This document shows positions 17,305-26,956 of a DNA stretch of 64,000 nt, one piece after another (position 1 is the stretch's first letter; each line of letters begins with the position of its first letter). The DNA comes from Oceaniglobus ichthyenteri (GTDB lineage Bacteria > Pseudomonadota > Alphaproteobacteria > Rhodobacterales > Rhodobacteraceae). The DNA lies in the NCBI RefSeq assembly GCF_003057885.1, contig NZ_QAGK01000004.1, positions 1-64,000 on the forward strand, read 5' to 3'. The notes under the pieces are model-generated. The model saw nothing but the letters and a program-made list of their open reading frames with translations. It made no database searches and was not told the DNA's origin. Both the position numbers and the translations under genes were made by a program.

Positions 17305-17707
17305 CGTCCGCCTTGCGGCCGTGGGTGGGCGGCAGGTGCGCGCGGAGTTGGAAGGTGTCGGCGAGGCCGGGTCGCGCGGCTTCGGGCGGCTCAGCCGCGA
17401 GATGGAGGCGGCCAATGCCCGGATGGCGGCGTTCTCGCGTCGGGTCAAAGTTGCGGCCGCGGCCGCGGTTGCTGCTGCCACCGCCGCCGGTGTCGCCATG
17501 GTGCGCTCCGGGCTGCAAACCGTGGATGCGCAGGCCAAGCTCGCGGCCTCCCTTGCCACCACGGTGGCCTCGATCCAGGTGCTCGAACGCGCGGGCGATC
17601 TTGCCGGAGTATCCATGGGTCAGGTTGAACAGGCGACCGTTCAATTGACGCGGCGGCTCGCCGCAGATATTGCCCGCGCCGTGTCGCTCGGGCGGAGGGG
17701 CATGTGA
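17285..17707 (+). pseudogene. Tail tape-measure protein, collapsed to 140 aa
   Basis: The N terminus (VSVRLAAVGGRQVRAELEGV, then GFGRLSREMEAANARM) and the Ala-rich hydrophobic stretch at residues ~55-70 are those of phage tail tape-measure proteins, as is TVASIQVLERAGDLAGVSMG. These proteins normally run to several hundred or more residues because their length sets tail length. Here the frame ends after 140 aa, with VQLTRRLAAD followed by an unrelated-looking tail. An internal deletion appears to have joined the first part to the last few codons. A normal tail is not expected. The start lies inside the end of the chaperone -1 frame. Confidence 0.78.
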
Positions 17708-20496
17708 TGTTCCACGAAATCAGGTTTCCCGATGACATCAGCCGTGGCGCACGCGGCGGGCCGGAGCGGCGCACGCAGATCGTTGAGCTGGCCTCGGGCA
17801 GTGAGGAGCGCAACGCCAGTTGGGCCAATTCGCGGCGGCGCTACGATGTCGCTTACGGCATCCGCCGCGCCGACGATCTGGCGGCGGTCGTGGCCTTCTT
17901 CGAGGCGCGCAACGGGCGGCTGCACGGCTTTCGGTTCAAGGACTGGTCGGATTACAAATCCTGTCAGCCCTCGGGAGCGCCATCGCCCCTCGATCAGGTG
18001 ATCGGCATCGGCGATGGCACGACGACGACATTTCAGTTGCTGAAGAATTACACCTCTGGCGCACAGACCTGGATCCGAACGATCAGCAAGCCGGTGGCGG
18101 GGTCGGTGCGCATTGCCCTGGGAGGCGTCGAAACGGCCACGGGCTGGTCGCTCGACGCCACGACCGGGATGGTCAATTTTGGCACGGCCCCTGCACTGGG
18201 CGTGGCTATCACGGCAGGCTTTAAGTTCGACGTGCCGGTGCGGTTTGACAGCGACCTGCTGGATGTCACCCTCGACGTCGAGCGGCTGGGCTCGATCACC
18301 TCCGTTCCGCTGGTGGAGATCCGCATCCCGGTGCCTGTCGCTGCGCTTGAGCCTGAACCGGCAATCTTCACCTGGGAGGATGTGTTCACCGATCACAGGG
18401 CGATGGCAGGCGGCGCTGACTGGACCGGCTGGGGCACCAGCACCGCGCAGCCTGCCGAGGTGCCGCTGGAGTTCTTCCTGCGCAGCGTTTTGCCGGAGCT
18501 GCAGCCGGACGGGGCGGTGCTTGTCCTGGAAAGCCCCACGGGTGTGATGCACCTGCGCGGCCGCATGCAGCCGCCGCCGCGCTCTGTGCTGGCCAACTGG
18601 ACGCTGGATCTGGCCGATACCGTGGTCGAGCGGGGCAGGGCGGGCACCTATTGGGGCCAGATCCATCTCTGGGGCGACGTGGTCGAAGCGCCATCGGCCT
18701 CGCCGCCCTCGGTCAGCGTCGCGGCGGCCATCGGTGACACCCAGCTGACCCTGAAAGATGATGCTGACACGACGATGTTCCTCGCCACTGCGGGTCCCGG
18801 CGCCATCGCCGTGGTGCGCACCAATGCGACCGCCCCGGATTATCACCCGGCAGAGAGCCGGGAGGTGATCTATATTTCCTCGGTCAATCAGCGCACTCTG
18901 ACCCTGTCGCGGCCGCTGAGCATCGACGTGCCGGTGTCCAACCCGCTGGATTATCCCAGCGAGGTCAGCGATCCCTCGACAGTCACCCTGCTGGTCGGCT
19001 CCCTGCTGGCAGGTGACGCGGCCGAAGGTGCCACCCAGATCACGCTCGTCGACGCAGGGGGGCTCGCGGTCGGCGATTGGGTCTATCCCTCGACCTCCGA
19101 GTTACCCACGCCGACCGGCAACCAGTTTGCCGGTACGCTGGGGGCACTCCTCGACCCCGGGCAGGAGTTTGGCGACATCCTGATCAACGAGGAAATCCAC
19201 CGCATCACGGCGATTTCCGGCAACACGCTGACGCTGGCCGAACCGCTCGGCAAGAACAAGCTGACCGCCTGGAACGCCGCCTGCGTCAAGATCGATCCGA
19301 TCGAGAATGCCACGATCAAGGGCGGGCAATTCCTCGGCCAGGAAGACGGCAGTTCGGCTGAAGCCTGGGAGCATCAGTATATCTGGGCGCGCTATTGCGT
19401 GGGTTGCACGATCAGTGATGCCGCGTTCGACACCGATCCTGCTCGCAGCCTTGCGCAGCGGCGTATCGGTCAAGCGGTGCGCTCGGACACCGGCGCGGGC
19501 AACCTGATCACCCGTCTGACCATCGCCCAAGGGGGCAGCATCGCCGCGGGCGAGGGCTACGGCGTCTCGTTGCGTCGCGGTGAACGCAACACCATCGTCT
19601 CGCACAATGACATCGAGAAATGCCGTCACAGCATTGAGCTCTGGAGCACGACGGCAGGCTGCATCATCGAGCACAACAATGTTCGCAACGACACCTCCAG
19701 CAGCCTCGACACCCATGGCAGCTGGAACAAGGGGGTGGTGATCCGCAACAATACGATCTCGAACGACGGGCTGCTGCTCTCACCGGACCTTGGCGACCGG
19801 CCCGATGCAATCCGGATCGGCAACAACAAGTTCTGGCTGGACGAAGATATCCAGGTTCTGAACAACACCGTGACCGGCTACCGGGGCACTGCGATCAGCA
19901 TCGTGCCGGGATCGCGCAACGTGACTGTCGACGGGCTGGACTGCGACGACATCGACAGAATTCTGTCGATCGGTCGCAACAGCCGCCACCCGGGCCTCTA
20001 TTCCAGTGACATCGTGATCCGCAATGTCAGTGCCGATGATGTGCGAGACCGGCTGGCGGAGGTCGACAACACGTCGAACAGCACCCACGTCAAACGCCTG
20101 ACGCTGGAAGGTTGGACGGTGGGCGGCTCTGGCCTTGGCACCATCGACGATCCGGGCATCCTGAACTTCCGGCTGTTCTGGATCGAGGATCTGGTGCTCG
20201 ACAATGTTCGGCTCGAAGCCATCCACACACAGCAATACCACTATGCCTGGCATTTCGAGGACGTGGCGGGTCTGACCATCACTGATTGCTTCCAGCAGGG
20301 CGGCGAGCGCGGCATCCGCGCGACCCGCACCAGCGGTATTTCCGGCAGCATCACGATCAACAACTTGGAAGCCAATACACCGCATGTCTTCCGCCAGGTC
20401 AGCACCGGCTCCGGGGCGCTGAGCGTCACCCATGATGCCTCTTACACGCCGGTGATCGATGCGGCCGATGTCGCCATCACGCTGATCCCGGCCTGA
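17707..20496 (+). CDS. Distal tail protein (DUF2460) fused to a beta-helix domain
   Basis: 929-aa protein. Residues 1-~205 are DUF2460, the GTA g12-type distal tail component: MFHEIRFPDDISRGARGGP, ASWANSRRRYDVAYGIR, NGRLHGFRFKDWSDY and LERLGSITSVPLVEIRIP-like ending. The next ~120 residues hold another beta-rich domain with a WTGWGTSTAQ turn and LANWTLDLADTVVERG. Residues ~400-900 contain repeated Asn/Ile-rich rungs (for example NTIVSHNDIEKCRHSIEL, GCIIEHNNVRND, GVVIRNNTISND), the hallmark of a right-handed parallel beta-helix as in phage tailspikes and pectate-lyase-like folds. DUF2460 proteins are usually only about 210 aa, so this is a fusion of tail hub and receptor-binding or polysaccharide-binding parts. 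Confidence 0.82.
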   Translation: MFHEIRFPDDISRGARGGPERRTQIVELASGSEERNASWANSRRRYDVAYGIRRADDLAAVVAFFEARNGRLHGFRFKDWSDYKSCQPSGAPSPLDQVIGIGDGTTTTFQLLKNYTSGAQTWIRTISKPVAGSVRIALGGVETATGWSLDATTGMVNFGTAPALGVAITAGFKFDVPVRFDSDLLDVTLDVERLGSITSVPLVEIRIPVPVAALEPEPAIFTWEDVFTDHRAMAGGADWTGWGTSTAQPAEVPLEFFLRSVLPELQPDGAVLVLESPTGVMHLRGRMQPPPRSVLANWTLDLADTVVERGRAGTYWGQIHLWGDVVEAPSASPPSVSVAAAIGDTQLTLKDDADTTMFLATAGPGAIAVVRTNATAPDYHPAESREVIYISSVNQRTLTLSRPLSIDVPVSNPLDYPSEVSDPSTVTLLVGSLLAGDAAEGATQITLVDAGGLAVGDWVYPSTSELPTPTGNQFAGTLGALLDPGQEFGDILINEEIHRITAISGNTLTLAEPLGKNKLTAWNAACVKIDPIENATIKGGQFLGQEDGSSAEAWEHQYIWARYCVGCTISDAAFDTDPARSLAQRRIGQAVRSDTGAGNLITRLTIAQGGSIAAGEGYGVSLRRGERNTIVSHNDIEKCRHSIELWSTTAGCIIEHNNVRNDTSSSLDTHGSWNKGVVIRNNTISNDGLLLSPDLGDRPDAIRIGNNKFWLDEDIQVLNNTVTGYRGTAISIVPGSRNVTVDGLDCDDIDRILSIGRNSRHPGLYSSDIVIRNVSADDVRDRLAEVDNTSNSTHVKRLTLEGWTVGGSGLGTIDDPGILNFRLFWIEDLVLDNVRLEAIHTQQYHYAWHFEDVAGLTITDCFQQGGERGIRATRTSGISGSITINNLEANTPHVFRQVSTGSGALSVTHDASYTPVIDAADVAITLIPA

Positions 20497-20524
20497 TCCT
20501 CATGACCATTCCGGAGCCACGCCG

Positions 20525-21409
20525 ATGAAAGCTCTTTCGCCCGACCTGCAGGCCCATCTCGATGAGGGCACCACGACACTCGCCTGGTGCTGGCGGATCC
20601 TCCGCGCCGATGGCGTGACTTTCGGGTTCACCGACCATGATCTGACGCTTCGCTTTGACGGCACCGACTTCGAGCCGGAAAGCGGGCTGACGGCCTCCGA
20701 GGTCCGGTCCGGCTCGGACCTGTCCGTAGATGCCCAGGATGCCGAGGGTGTGCTGACCTCCGACCGGATCAGTGAGACCGACATTCTCGATGGCCGCTGG
20801 GACAATGCTGAGGTCGAGGTCTGGCGCGTGAACTGGGCCGACACCGCGCAACGGGTTCTGATGCGCCGCGGGGCCATCGGCCAGATCCGGCGAGGGCGGC
20901 TCGCCTTCGTCGCCGAGGTGCGATCACTGGCCCATACCTTGAGTCAGACGGTGGGGCGCACCTTCCAGGCGACCTGCGACGCCGACCTTGGCGATACGCG
21001 CTGTGGTATCGATCTGGAGGACCCCGCCTACAAGGGCACTGGGGCCGTCCTCGATGTCCTGCGCGACCGGACATTCACTGCCTCGGGGCTTGGCAGTTTT
21101 ACCTCTGGCTGGTTCACCTTCGGCACCGTCAAATGGACCAGCGGGGCCAATGCCGGGCGGCGAGCGGAGGTCATCGCACATGATGTCGCGGACGGCATTG
21201 GGGTGCTGACGCTGCTCGAAGCGCCGGTGCGGTCCATCGCCGAGAGTGACGGCTTCACCATCCGTGCTGGCTGCGACAAGCGCATGGAAACCTGTGGAAT
21301 GAAGTTCTCCAACACCGCCAATTTCCGGGGCTTCCCGCATATCCCCGGGCAGGACGCGGTCCTGCGCTACGCCACTAAGGACGGCGGACATGAGGGGGCG
21401 GTGCTTTGA
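20525..21409 (+). CDS. DUF2163 tail protein (GTA g13-like)
   Basis: 294-aa protein matching the family represented by GTA ORF g13. It starts with MKALSPDLQAHLDEGTTTLA, then TFGFTDHDLTLRFDG and FEPESGLTASEVRSGSDL, then CDADLGDTRCGIDL and, near the C terminus, GCDKRMETCGMKFSN, a Cys-rich block typical of the family and likely to bind an iron-sulfur cluster or metal. Structural studies of the Rhodobacter capsulatus GTA place g13 in the tail hub. It is between the g12-like and g14-like genes in the standard GTA order. Confidence 0.85.
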   Translation: MKALSPDLQAHLDEGTTTLAWCWRILRADGVTFGFTDHDLTLRFDGTDFEPESGLTASEVRSGSDLSVDAQDAEGVLTSDRISETDILDGRWDNAEVEVWRVNWADTAQRVLMRRGAIGQIRRGRLAFVAEVRSLAHTLSQTVGRTFQATCDADLGDTRCGIDLEDPAYKGTGAVLDVLRDRTFTASGLGSFTSGWFTFGTVKWTSGANAGRRAEVIAHDVADGIGVLTLLEAPVRSIAESDGFTIRAGCDKRMETCGMKFSNTANFRGFPHIPGQDAVLRYATKDGGHEGAVL

Positions 21410-21840
21410 ATGCTGCCAAATCACAGTGCGTTCTCAAGGTAGCGCGATCCTGGCTGGGCACGCCGTATCACGACCAGGCCAGCCTCCGGGGCGTCGGCTG
21501 CGACTGCCTTGGGTTGGCGCGGGGCGTCTGGCGCGAAATCGTCGGCCCCGAACCATTCCCGATTCCGCCCTACAGCCGCGACTGGGGCGAGACCGGGCCG
21601 CACGAGGTTCTCGCGGAGGGCGCGCGGCGCGTGATGATCGAGGTGGACCTTGTCTCGGCTGGTCCCGGCGCGCTGGTCCTGTTCCGCATGAGGCCGCGCG
21701 CCATCGCCAAACATGTCGGGATCCTGACCGGGCCTGACAGTTTTTTGCACGCCTATGAGCGCCTCGGCGTGATCGAAGAACCGCTCACCCCGTCCTGGCG
21801 GCGGCGCATCGCCTTCGCTTTCCTGTTTCCGCAACGCTGA
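21406..21840 (+). CDS. NlpC/P60-family peptidase (GTA g14-like tail protein)
   Basis: 144-aa cell-wall peptidase-like protein. The start is TTG at 21406, overlapping the previous stop (TTGA). The catalytic Cys lies in GCDCLGLARG (Cys34), a catalytic His is His103 in AKHVGILTG, and His115 follows in SFLHAYE. Members ride on the tail tip and locally digest peptidoglycan during DNA injection. Order g12-g13-g14-g15 is preserved. It is normal in length for the family and looks intact. Confidence 0.85.
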   Translation: MNAAKSQCVLKVARSWLGTPYHDQASLRGVGCDCLGLARGVWREIVGPEPFPIPPYSRDWGETGPHEVLAEGARRVMIEVDLVSAGPGALVLFRMRPRAIAKHVGILTGPDSFLHAYERLGVIEEPLTPSWRRRIAFAFLFPQR

Positions 21841-21849
21841 GATCTCGCC

Positions 21850-24800
21850 ATGGCCACACTCGTTCTTGGTGCCGCAGGTGCCGCCATTGGCGGCAGCATT
21901 GGCGGCGCAATTCTCGGCGTCAGCGCCGTCACCATCGGCGGTTTTATCGGCTCAACCATCGGCTCGGTGGTCGACAGCTGGATCATCTCGTCGCTCGCAC
22001 CGACCCAGCGCATCGAAGGCGCGCGGCTTGATAATTTGCGGATCACATCGTCGACTGAAGGGGCAGTGATCCCGCGGCTTTATGGCCGCATGCGGGTCGG
22101 CGGCAATATCCTATGGGCGACGGATTTCCGCGAAGAGACCAGCACGACCCGGCAGGGCGGCGGCAAAGGCGGCGGACCCAAAGTCACAACGACCGAATAT
22201 ATCTACTATGCTTCGTTTGCCGTGGCGCTGTCGGAGGGGCCGATCACCGGCATCGGGCGTATCTGGGCGGACGGCAAGCCGTTGGACACCGCCGGAATCA
22301 CCTGGCGCTGGTATCCGGGCGATGAGAGCCAGGCGGCCGATCCGTTCATTTCGGCCAAGATGGGCGCGGCCAACACGCCTGCCTATCGCGGCACGGCCTA
22401 TGTTATCTTTGAAGACCTTCCGCTGGGAACCTACGGCAACCGCATCCCGCAGCTGAGCTTCGAGGTGTTTCGCCCTCTGGCCGATCCCGACACCGCCGAG
22501 GGTCTGACCCGCGCCGTCACCATGATCCCGGCCTCTGGCGAGTTCGCCTATGCCACGCAGGGCATCCGGAAAGGCAGCAGCGGATCGCAGACCGCTGACA
22601 ATCTTAACGCATTGACCGACACTGCCGACATGGTGGTGGCGCTGGACCGGTTGCAGGCCATGGTGCCGAAGGTCGAGAGCGTCAGCCTCGTGGTGTCCTG
22701 GTTTGGCGATGATCTGCGCGCCGGGCACTGCCAGGTCCGGCCGAAAGTCGAACTGGCCGACAAGACCGCCAAGCCAAAAGCCTGGTCTGTCAACGGCGTG
22801 AACCGGGCATCGGCACATCTGGTCAGTCGCGATGGTGATAATCGTCCCAACTTTGGCGGCACGCCTGCGGATTTCACGGTGGTGCAGGCGATCCAGGAGA
22901 TGAGGTCGCGCGGGCTGCGGGTGACACTCTATCCGTTTCTGATGATGGACGTGGCGCCGGGCAACACGCTGCCCACCCCATATTCCGACAACGCCGCCGA
23001 GACCGGCCAGCCTGCGTTCCCCTGGCGGGGACGGATCACCTGTTCTCCGGCTGCGGGCTATGTCGGATCGATGGACAAGACCGCTCCGGCCGCCACTCAG
23101 GTCGCAGCGCTCTTTGGCAGCGCCAGCCCTGCAGATTTTGCCATATCGGGCGAAAGCGTCAGTTGGACCGGCGCGTCCGGCGACTGGGGCCTGCGCCGCA
23201 TGGTGCTGCATTACGCCTTTCTTTGCGCGGCGGCGGGCGGCGTTGATGCTTTTCTGATCGGGTCGGAGATGCCGGGACTGACGACGATCCGCTCGGGTGC
23301 CTCCACCTATCCGGCGGTGCAGGCGTTACGCGACCTGGCGGCGGATGTGCGCGCGATCCTTGGGGCGTCGACGAAGATTGGATATGCGGCCGACTGGTCG
23401 GAATATTTCGGGCACCAGCCGGGTGACGGCAGCGGTGATGTGTTCTTCCACCTCGATCCGCTCTGGGCCGATCCGGAGATCGATTTTATCGGCATCGACA
23501 ATTACATGCCGCTGTCGGACTGGCGGGATGGGTTTGACCATGCCGATGCGCAGGAGGGTTGGCCCGCGATCTACGACCGTGCCTACCTGCAGGGGAACAT
23601 TGTAGGCGGCGAAGGCTTCGAGTGGTTCTATGCCAGCGCCGCCGAACGTTCAGCGCAGATCCGGACGCCGATCACCGACGGCACGGCAGGAAAGCCCTGG
23701 GTGTTCCGCAACAAGGATCTGAAAGCTTGGTGGTCGAACGCACATTACAACCGCCCGGGTGGGATGGAAGGCAGCACGCCGACGGCTTGGGTGCCGCAAT
23801 CCAAGCCGATCTGGTTCACCGAGCTTGGCTGCCCCGCCATTGACCGCGGCACCAACCAGCCCAACGTCTTCTTCGACCCGAAGTCGTCCGAGAGCTTCAC
23901 GCCGCATTTCTCACGGGGCTGGCGGGATGATGCGATCCAGCGCGCCTACCTCGAGGCGACATATCTCTGGTGGGGTGACGCGGCGAACAACCCGGTCTCG
24001 TCAGTCTACGGCGGCCGGATGGTGCACTTGCCTGAATGTGCCGCCTGGACCTGGGACGCGCGACCCTATCCGTATTTTCCCGAACTCACCGATGTCTGGG
24101 CCGATGGGCCAAACTGGCGGCTCGGCCACTGGCTGACCGGACGGCTTGGCGCGGTGTCGCTGGCAGCGCTTGCCCGCCACCTCTGCCTGCGGGCCGGAAT
24201 GCCGGAGGCGAGGGTCGACGTCACTGGCCTCTGGGGCGCGGTCGAGGGCTACGCCATCGGCGCGCTGGAAAGCCCGCGCGCCTCGATCACCACGCTGTCG
24301 CGGCACTTTGGCTTCGACGCGGTCGAGACCGAGGGGGTGATCCGGTTTGTCATGCGCGGCCGTGGATCCGTCACCACCATCGTACCTGACGATCTTGTTG
24401 CCGCTCGCGAAGGCGACGTGCTGGAACTGACGCGCGGCCAGGAAACCGAACTGCCGCAGGCGCTGAAGTGGCAGATCGCGCGGGCCGATGAGGATTACGA
24501 CGCGGCCCTCGTCGAGGCCCGGCGCATCACGGTGGACACGACGCGCATCGCGTCCGAGTCCTTCCCGATGGCCGTACCGCCCGAGGAGGCCGAACGCCGC
24601 TGCCGCCGCGCGCTGATGGAGGCGTGGGTGGGGCGCGAGACCGCGGCGTTTCGTCTGCCGCCCTCGCGCCTCGCGCTTGACCCGGCCGATGCGATCCGGC
24701 TGGAGCATGACGGGCGGTTGGTCGATCTGCGGCTCGTCTCCATTGCCGACGCCGAGGCGCGGGGCATCGAGGCGGTGCGCCAGGACCGGGCGACCTACGA

Positions 24801-25854
24801 CATGCCGCCCGGCGATCCCCGCGCGGCGTCGCTGACGCGCGCCGTGGTGTTCGGCGCACCGGATGCGGTGCTGATGGATCTGCCGCAGCTGACCGAGGAC
24901 CAGCCCGCGCATCGGCCGTTTGTCGTGGCGAATGCCGTACCCTGGCCCGGCGAGATGGCGGTGTTCCGCAGCCCCTCGACCGATGGCTTCGAGCTGCTGA
25001 CCACGTTCGGCAGTCGCGCCCGGATCGGGGTGCTGGTCTCCGACCTCTATCCGGGCCCCACCTCGCGCTTCGATCTCGGCAATGCTCTGGTGGTCGATCT
25101 GCTGACCGGCACGCTGGAAAGCGTCACGGACCTGACCTTGTTCGGCCGGGCGAACGCGCTGGCCATCGAGAGCGCGCCCGGCGTCTGGGAGATCGTCCAG
25201 GCGGGCGCGGCCGAGCTTCTGGCGCCGGGCCGGTATCGTCTGACCCGGCTCCTGCGGGGCCAGCGCGGCACCGAGGGTGCCATGGGCAACCCGGCGCCTG
25301 CTGGCGCGCGGGTCGTCGTACTCGACGACAGCCTCGCATCGCTGCCCATCACCGAGGCTGATCTCAGCATCCCGTGGAACTGGCGCATCGGACCAGCCAG
25401 CCGTCCGGTCAGCGACGAGACCTATGTGGGGCAGACCTTCACGCCTGAGGGCGTCGGGCTGCGGCCCTTCTCCGTCGCACATGTCGATCAGCCGTGGCGT
25501 CGCGCCCGCACGCCCGGCGACCTGACCATCCGCTGGACGCGCCGGTCCCGCGCGCTCGCGGCCGACAGCTGGGGCGCGGTGGAGGTGCCGCTGGCCGAGG
25601 GTGAGCAGGGACCCTGGCCCCAGTGGGGCCAGGCAAGCCCTGCGAACGAAGCCTACGAGGTCGAGATCCTCGACGGCGCGACCGTGAAGCGGGTGCTGAG
25701 CACGGCCACCACCAGTGCGGTTTACACCGCCGCCGTGCAGACCGCCGACTGGGGCGCGCCGCTTGGCCCCGGCGACACGCTCGACATCCGCATCGTCCAG
25801 CTCTCCGCCCTCGTGGGGCGGGGCGCGCCCAAGACCGTCACGCTCACGTTCTGA
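21850..25854 (+). CDS. GTA g15-type host-specificity / baseplate protein (megatron)
   Basis: 1334-aa protein. The N-terminal ~45 residues form a Gly/Ala-rich hydrophobic segment (GGSIGGAILGVSAVTIGGFI) as in GTA g15. Residues ~60-130 resemble the phage lambda J-like start (LRITSSTEGAVIPRLYGRMR). A TIM-barrel, glycosidase-like domain lies around residues 420-720 (VDAFLIGSEMPGLTTIR, then WADPEIDFIGIDNYMPLSDW). The C-terminal ~500 residues contain the tail-tip beta domains, ending LGPGDTLDIRIVQLS. It would form the hub tip that contacts the host surface. It follows the NlpC-like gene by 9 bp and appears full length. Confidence 0.9.
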   Translation: MATLVLGAAGAAIGGSIGGAILGVSAVTIGGFIGSTIGSVVDSWIISSLAPTQRIEGARLDNLRITSSTEGAVIPRLYGRMRVGGNILWATDFREETSTTRQGGGKGGGPKVTTTEYIYYASFAVALSEGPITGIGRIWADGKPLDTAGITWRWYPGDESQAADPFISAKMGAANTPAYRGTAYVIFEDLPLGTYGNRIPQLSFEVFRPLADPDTAEGLTRAVTMIPASGEFAYATQGIRKGSSGSQTADNLNALTDTADMVVALDRLQAMVPKVESVSLVVSWFGDDLRAGHCQVRPKVELADKTAKPKAWSVNGVNRASAHLVSRDGDNRPNFGGTPADFTVVQAIQEMRSRGLRVTLYPFLMMDVAPGNTLPTPYSDNAAETGQPAFPWRGRITCSPAAGYVGSMDKTAPAATQVAALFGSASPADFAISGESVSWTGASGDWGLRRMVLHYAFLCAAAGGVDAFLIGSEMPGLTTIRSGASTYPAVQALRDLAADVRAILGASTKIGYAADWSEYFGHQPGDGSGDVFFHLDPLWADPEIDFIGIDNYMPLSDWRDGFDHADAQEGWPAIYDRAYLQGNIVGGEGFEWFYASAAERSAQIRTPITDGTAGKPWVFRNKDLKAWWSNAHYNRPGGMEGSTPTAWVPQSKPIWFTELGCPAIDRGTNQPNVFFDPKSSESFTPHFSRGWRDDAIQRAYLEATYLWWGDAANNPVSSVYGGRMVHLPECAAWTWDARPYPYFPELTDVWADGPNWRLGHWLTGRLGAVSLAALARHLCLRAGMPEARVDVTGLWGAVEGYAIGALESPRASITTLSRHFGFDAVETEGVIRFVMRGRGSVTTIVPDDLVAAREGDVLELTRGQETELPQALKWQIARADEDYDAALVEARRITVDTTRIASESFPMAVPPEEAERRCRRALMEAWVGRETAAFRLPPSRLALDPADAIRLEHDGRLVDLRLVSIADAEARGIEAVRQDRATYDMPPGDPRAASLTRAVVFGAPDAVLMDLPQLTEDQPAHRPFVVANAVPWPGEMAVFRSPSTDGFELLTTFGSRARIGVLVSDLYPGPTSRFDLGNALVVDLLTGTLESVTDLTLFGRANALAIESAPGVWEIVQAGAAELLAPGRYRLTRLLRGQRGTEGAMGNPAPAGARVVVLDDSLASLPITEADLSIPWNWRIGPASRPVSDETYVGQTFTPEGVGLRPFSVAHVDQPWRRARTPGDLTIRWTRRSRALAADSWGAVEVPLAEGEQGPWPQWGQASPANEAYEVEILDGATVKRVLSTATTSAVYTAAVQTADWGAPLGPGDTLDIRIVQLSALVGRGAPKTVTLTF

Positions 25855-25863
25855 GGCCATCCC

Positions 25864-26940
25864 ATGTCCGACGCCACGACCCATCTCCTGCTGCCCTACA
25901 TCCTCGCGGCGCAGGCCCAGAAGCATGTCACCCACAACGAGGCGCTGCGGCTGCTCGACGGGCTCGTCCAGCTCTCCGTCCTCGACCGGGAACTTACCGC
26001 GCCGCCCGGCAGCCCCGTCGATGGCGACCGCTACATCGTCGCCTCGGGCGCGACCGGCGACTGGGCGGGGTGGGACCTGAACGTCGCGCTCTGGACCGAT
26101 GGCGCCTGGTTGCGCCTGCCGCCGCGGAGCGGGTGGCGTGTGTGGGTGGAGGACGAGGGCCTACTGCTCGTCTACGATGGCGCGGGCTGGATCGGGACCA
26201 CACCAGCAGCGCTGCAGAACATCGCGCTGCTCGGGTTGGGCACGACAGCGGATGCCTCGAACCCGTTCTCGGCCAAGCTCAACGCCGCGCTCTGGACGGC
26301 GAAGACCGCGGCCGAGGGCGGCACCGGAGATCTGTTCTACACCATGAACAAGGAGGCCGCTGGCGACGATCTCGGGCTCACGCTGCAGACCGGCTTCGTG
26401 ACCAAGGCGCTGGTGGGGCTGTTCGGGTCGGACCGCTTCCGGCTCGCGGTCTCCGCTGACGGCAGCACCTTCTTCGACGGCCTCAGCGTCGACAACGCCA
26501 CCGGCATTGTCGATCAGCCCCGGCTGCCGCGGTTCAAGGCGTACACCAACTACGACAACTACGTGGGCGTTGGGACCTGGACGAAGATCGGCCTGAACAA
26601 CACCGACTACAACGATCAGGGGGCCTTCGACGCCGCGAACAACCACTTCGTGGCGCCTGTCGACGGCACCTATCTCTTCGGCGCGACGCTGCTCTACAAG
26701 ATCAACGCCAGCGCCACGGCCCGCATGCGCGGGCGGCTCGTCCTGAACGGCACGACCGAAATCCGCGGCTCCCTCGGCGAAATCTCCGCCACCCATGTCT
26801 CGCTCGCTACCGCGATCTGGCTTCAGACCATGGTGCCGCTGACGGCAGGCGATACCGTCGAGCTGCAGGGGTATTTCCGGGTCGCGGACGGCTACTTCGC
26901 CGCCGATCACACCTCGTTCTGGGGCTGCAAGGTCGGCTGA
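25864..26940 (+). CDS. DUF2793 protein with C1q-like C-terminal domain
   Basis: 358-aa protein. The N-terminal ~105 residues are DUF2793 (LLLPYILAAQAQKHVTHNEA, PGSPVDGDRYIVASGATGDW, VWVEDEGLLLVYDGAGW), a domain at the tail tip of GTAs and related phages. The C-terminal ~120 residues (NNHFVAPVDGTYLFGATLLY, LQTMVPLTAGDTVELQGYF, ending TSFWGCKVG) follow the C1q/TNF-like jelly-roll pattern. This combination suggests a trimeric receptor-binding fibre head. It lies 9 bp after the g15-like gene. The domain call on the C terminus is by pattern only. Confidence 0.8.
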   Translation: MSDATTHLLLPYILAAQAQKHVTHNEALRLLDGLVQLSVLDRELTAPPGSPVDGDRYIVASGATGDWAGWDLNVALWTDGAWLRLPPRSGWRVWVEDEGLLLVYDGAGWIGTTPAALQNIALLGLGTTADASNPFSAKLNAALWTAKTAAEGGTGDLFYTMNKEAAGDDLGLTLQTGFVTKALVGLFGSDRFRLAVSADGSTFFDGLSVDNATGIVDQPRLPRFKAYTNYDNYVGVGTWTKIGLNNTDYNDQGAFDAANNHFVAPVDGTYLFGATLLYKINASATARMRGRLVLNGTTEIRGSLGEISATHVSLATAIWLQTMVPLTAGDTVELQGYFRVADGYFAADHTSFWGCKVG

Positions 26941-26956
26941 GCGGAAGGAGGACCCA

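Noticed and set aside
24001-25935. 644-codon frame opposite the g15-like tail protein
   Set aside because: Shadow of a GC-rich gene with clear homology on the plus strand; its sequence has low-complexity character.
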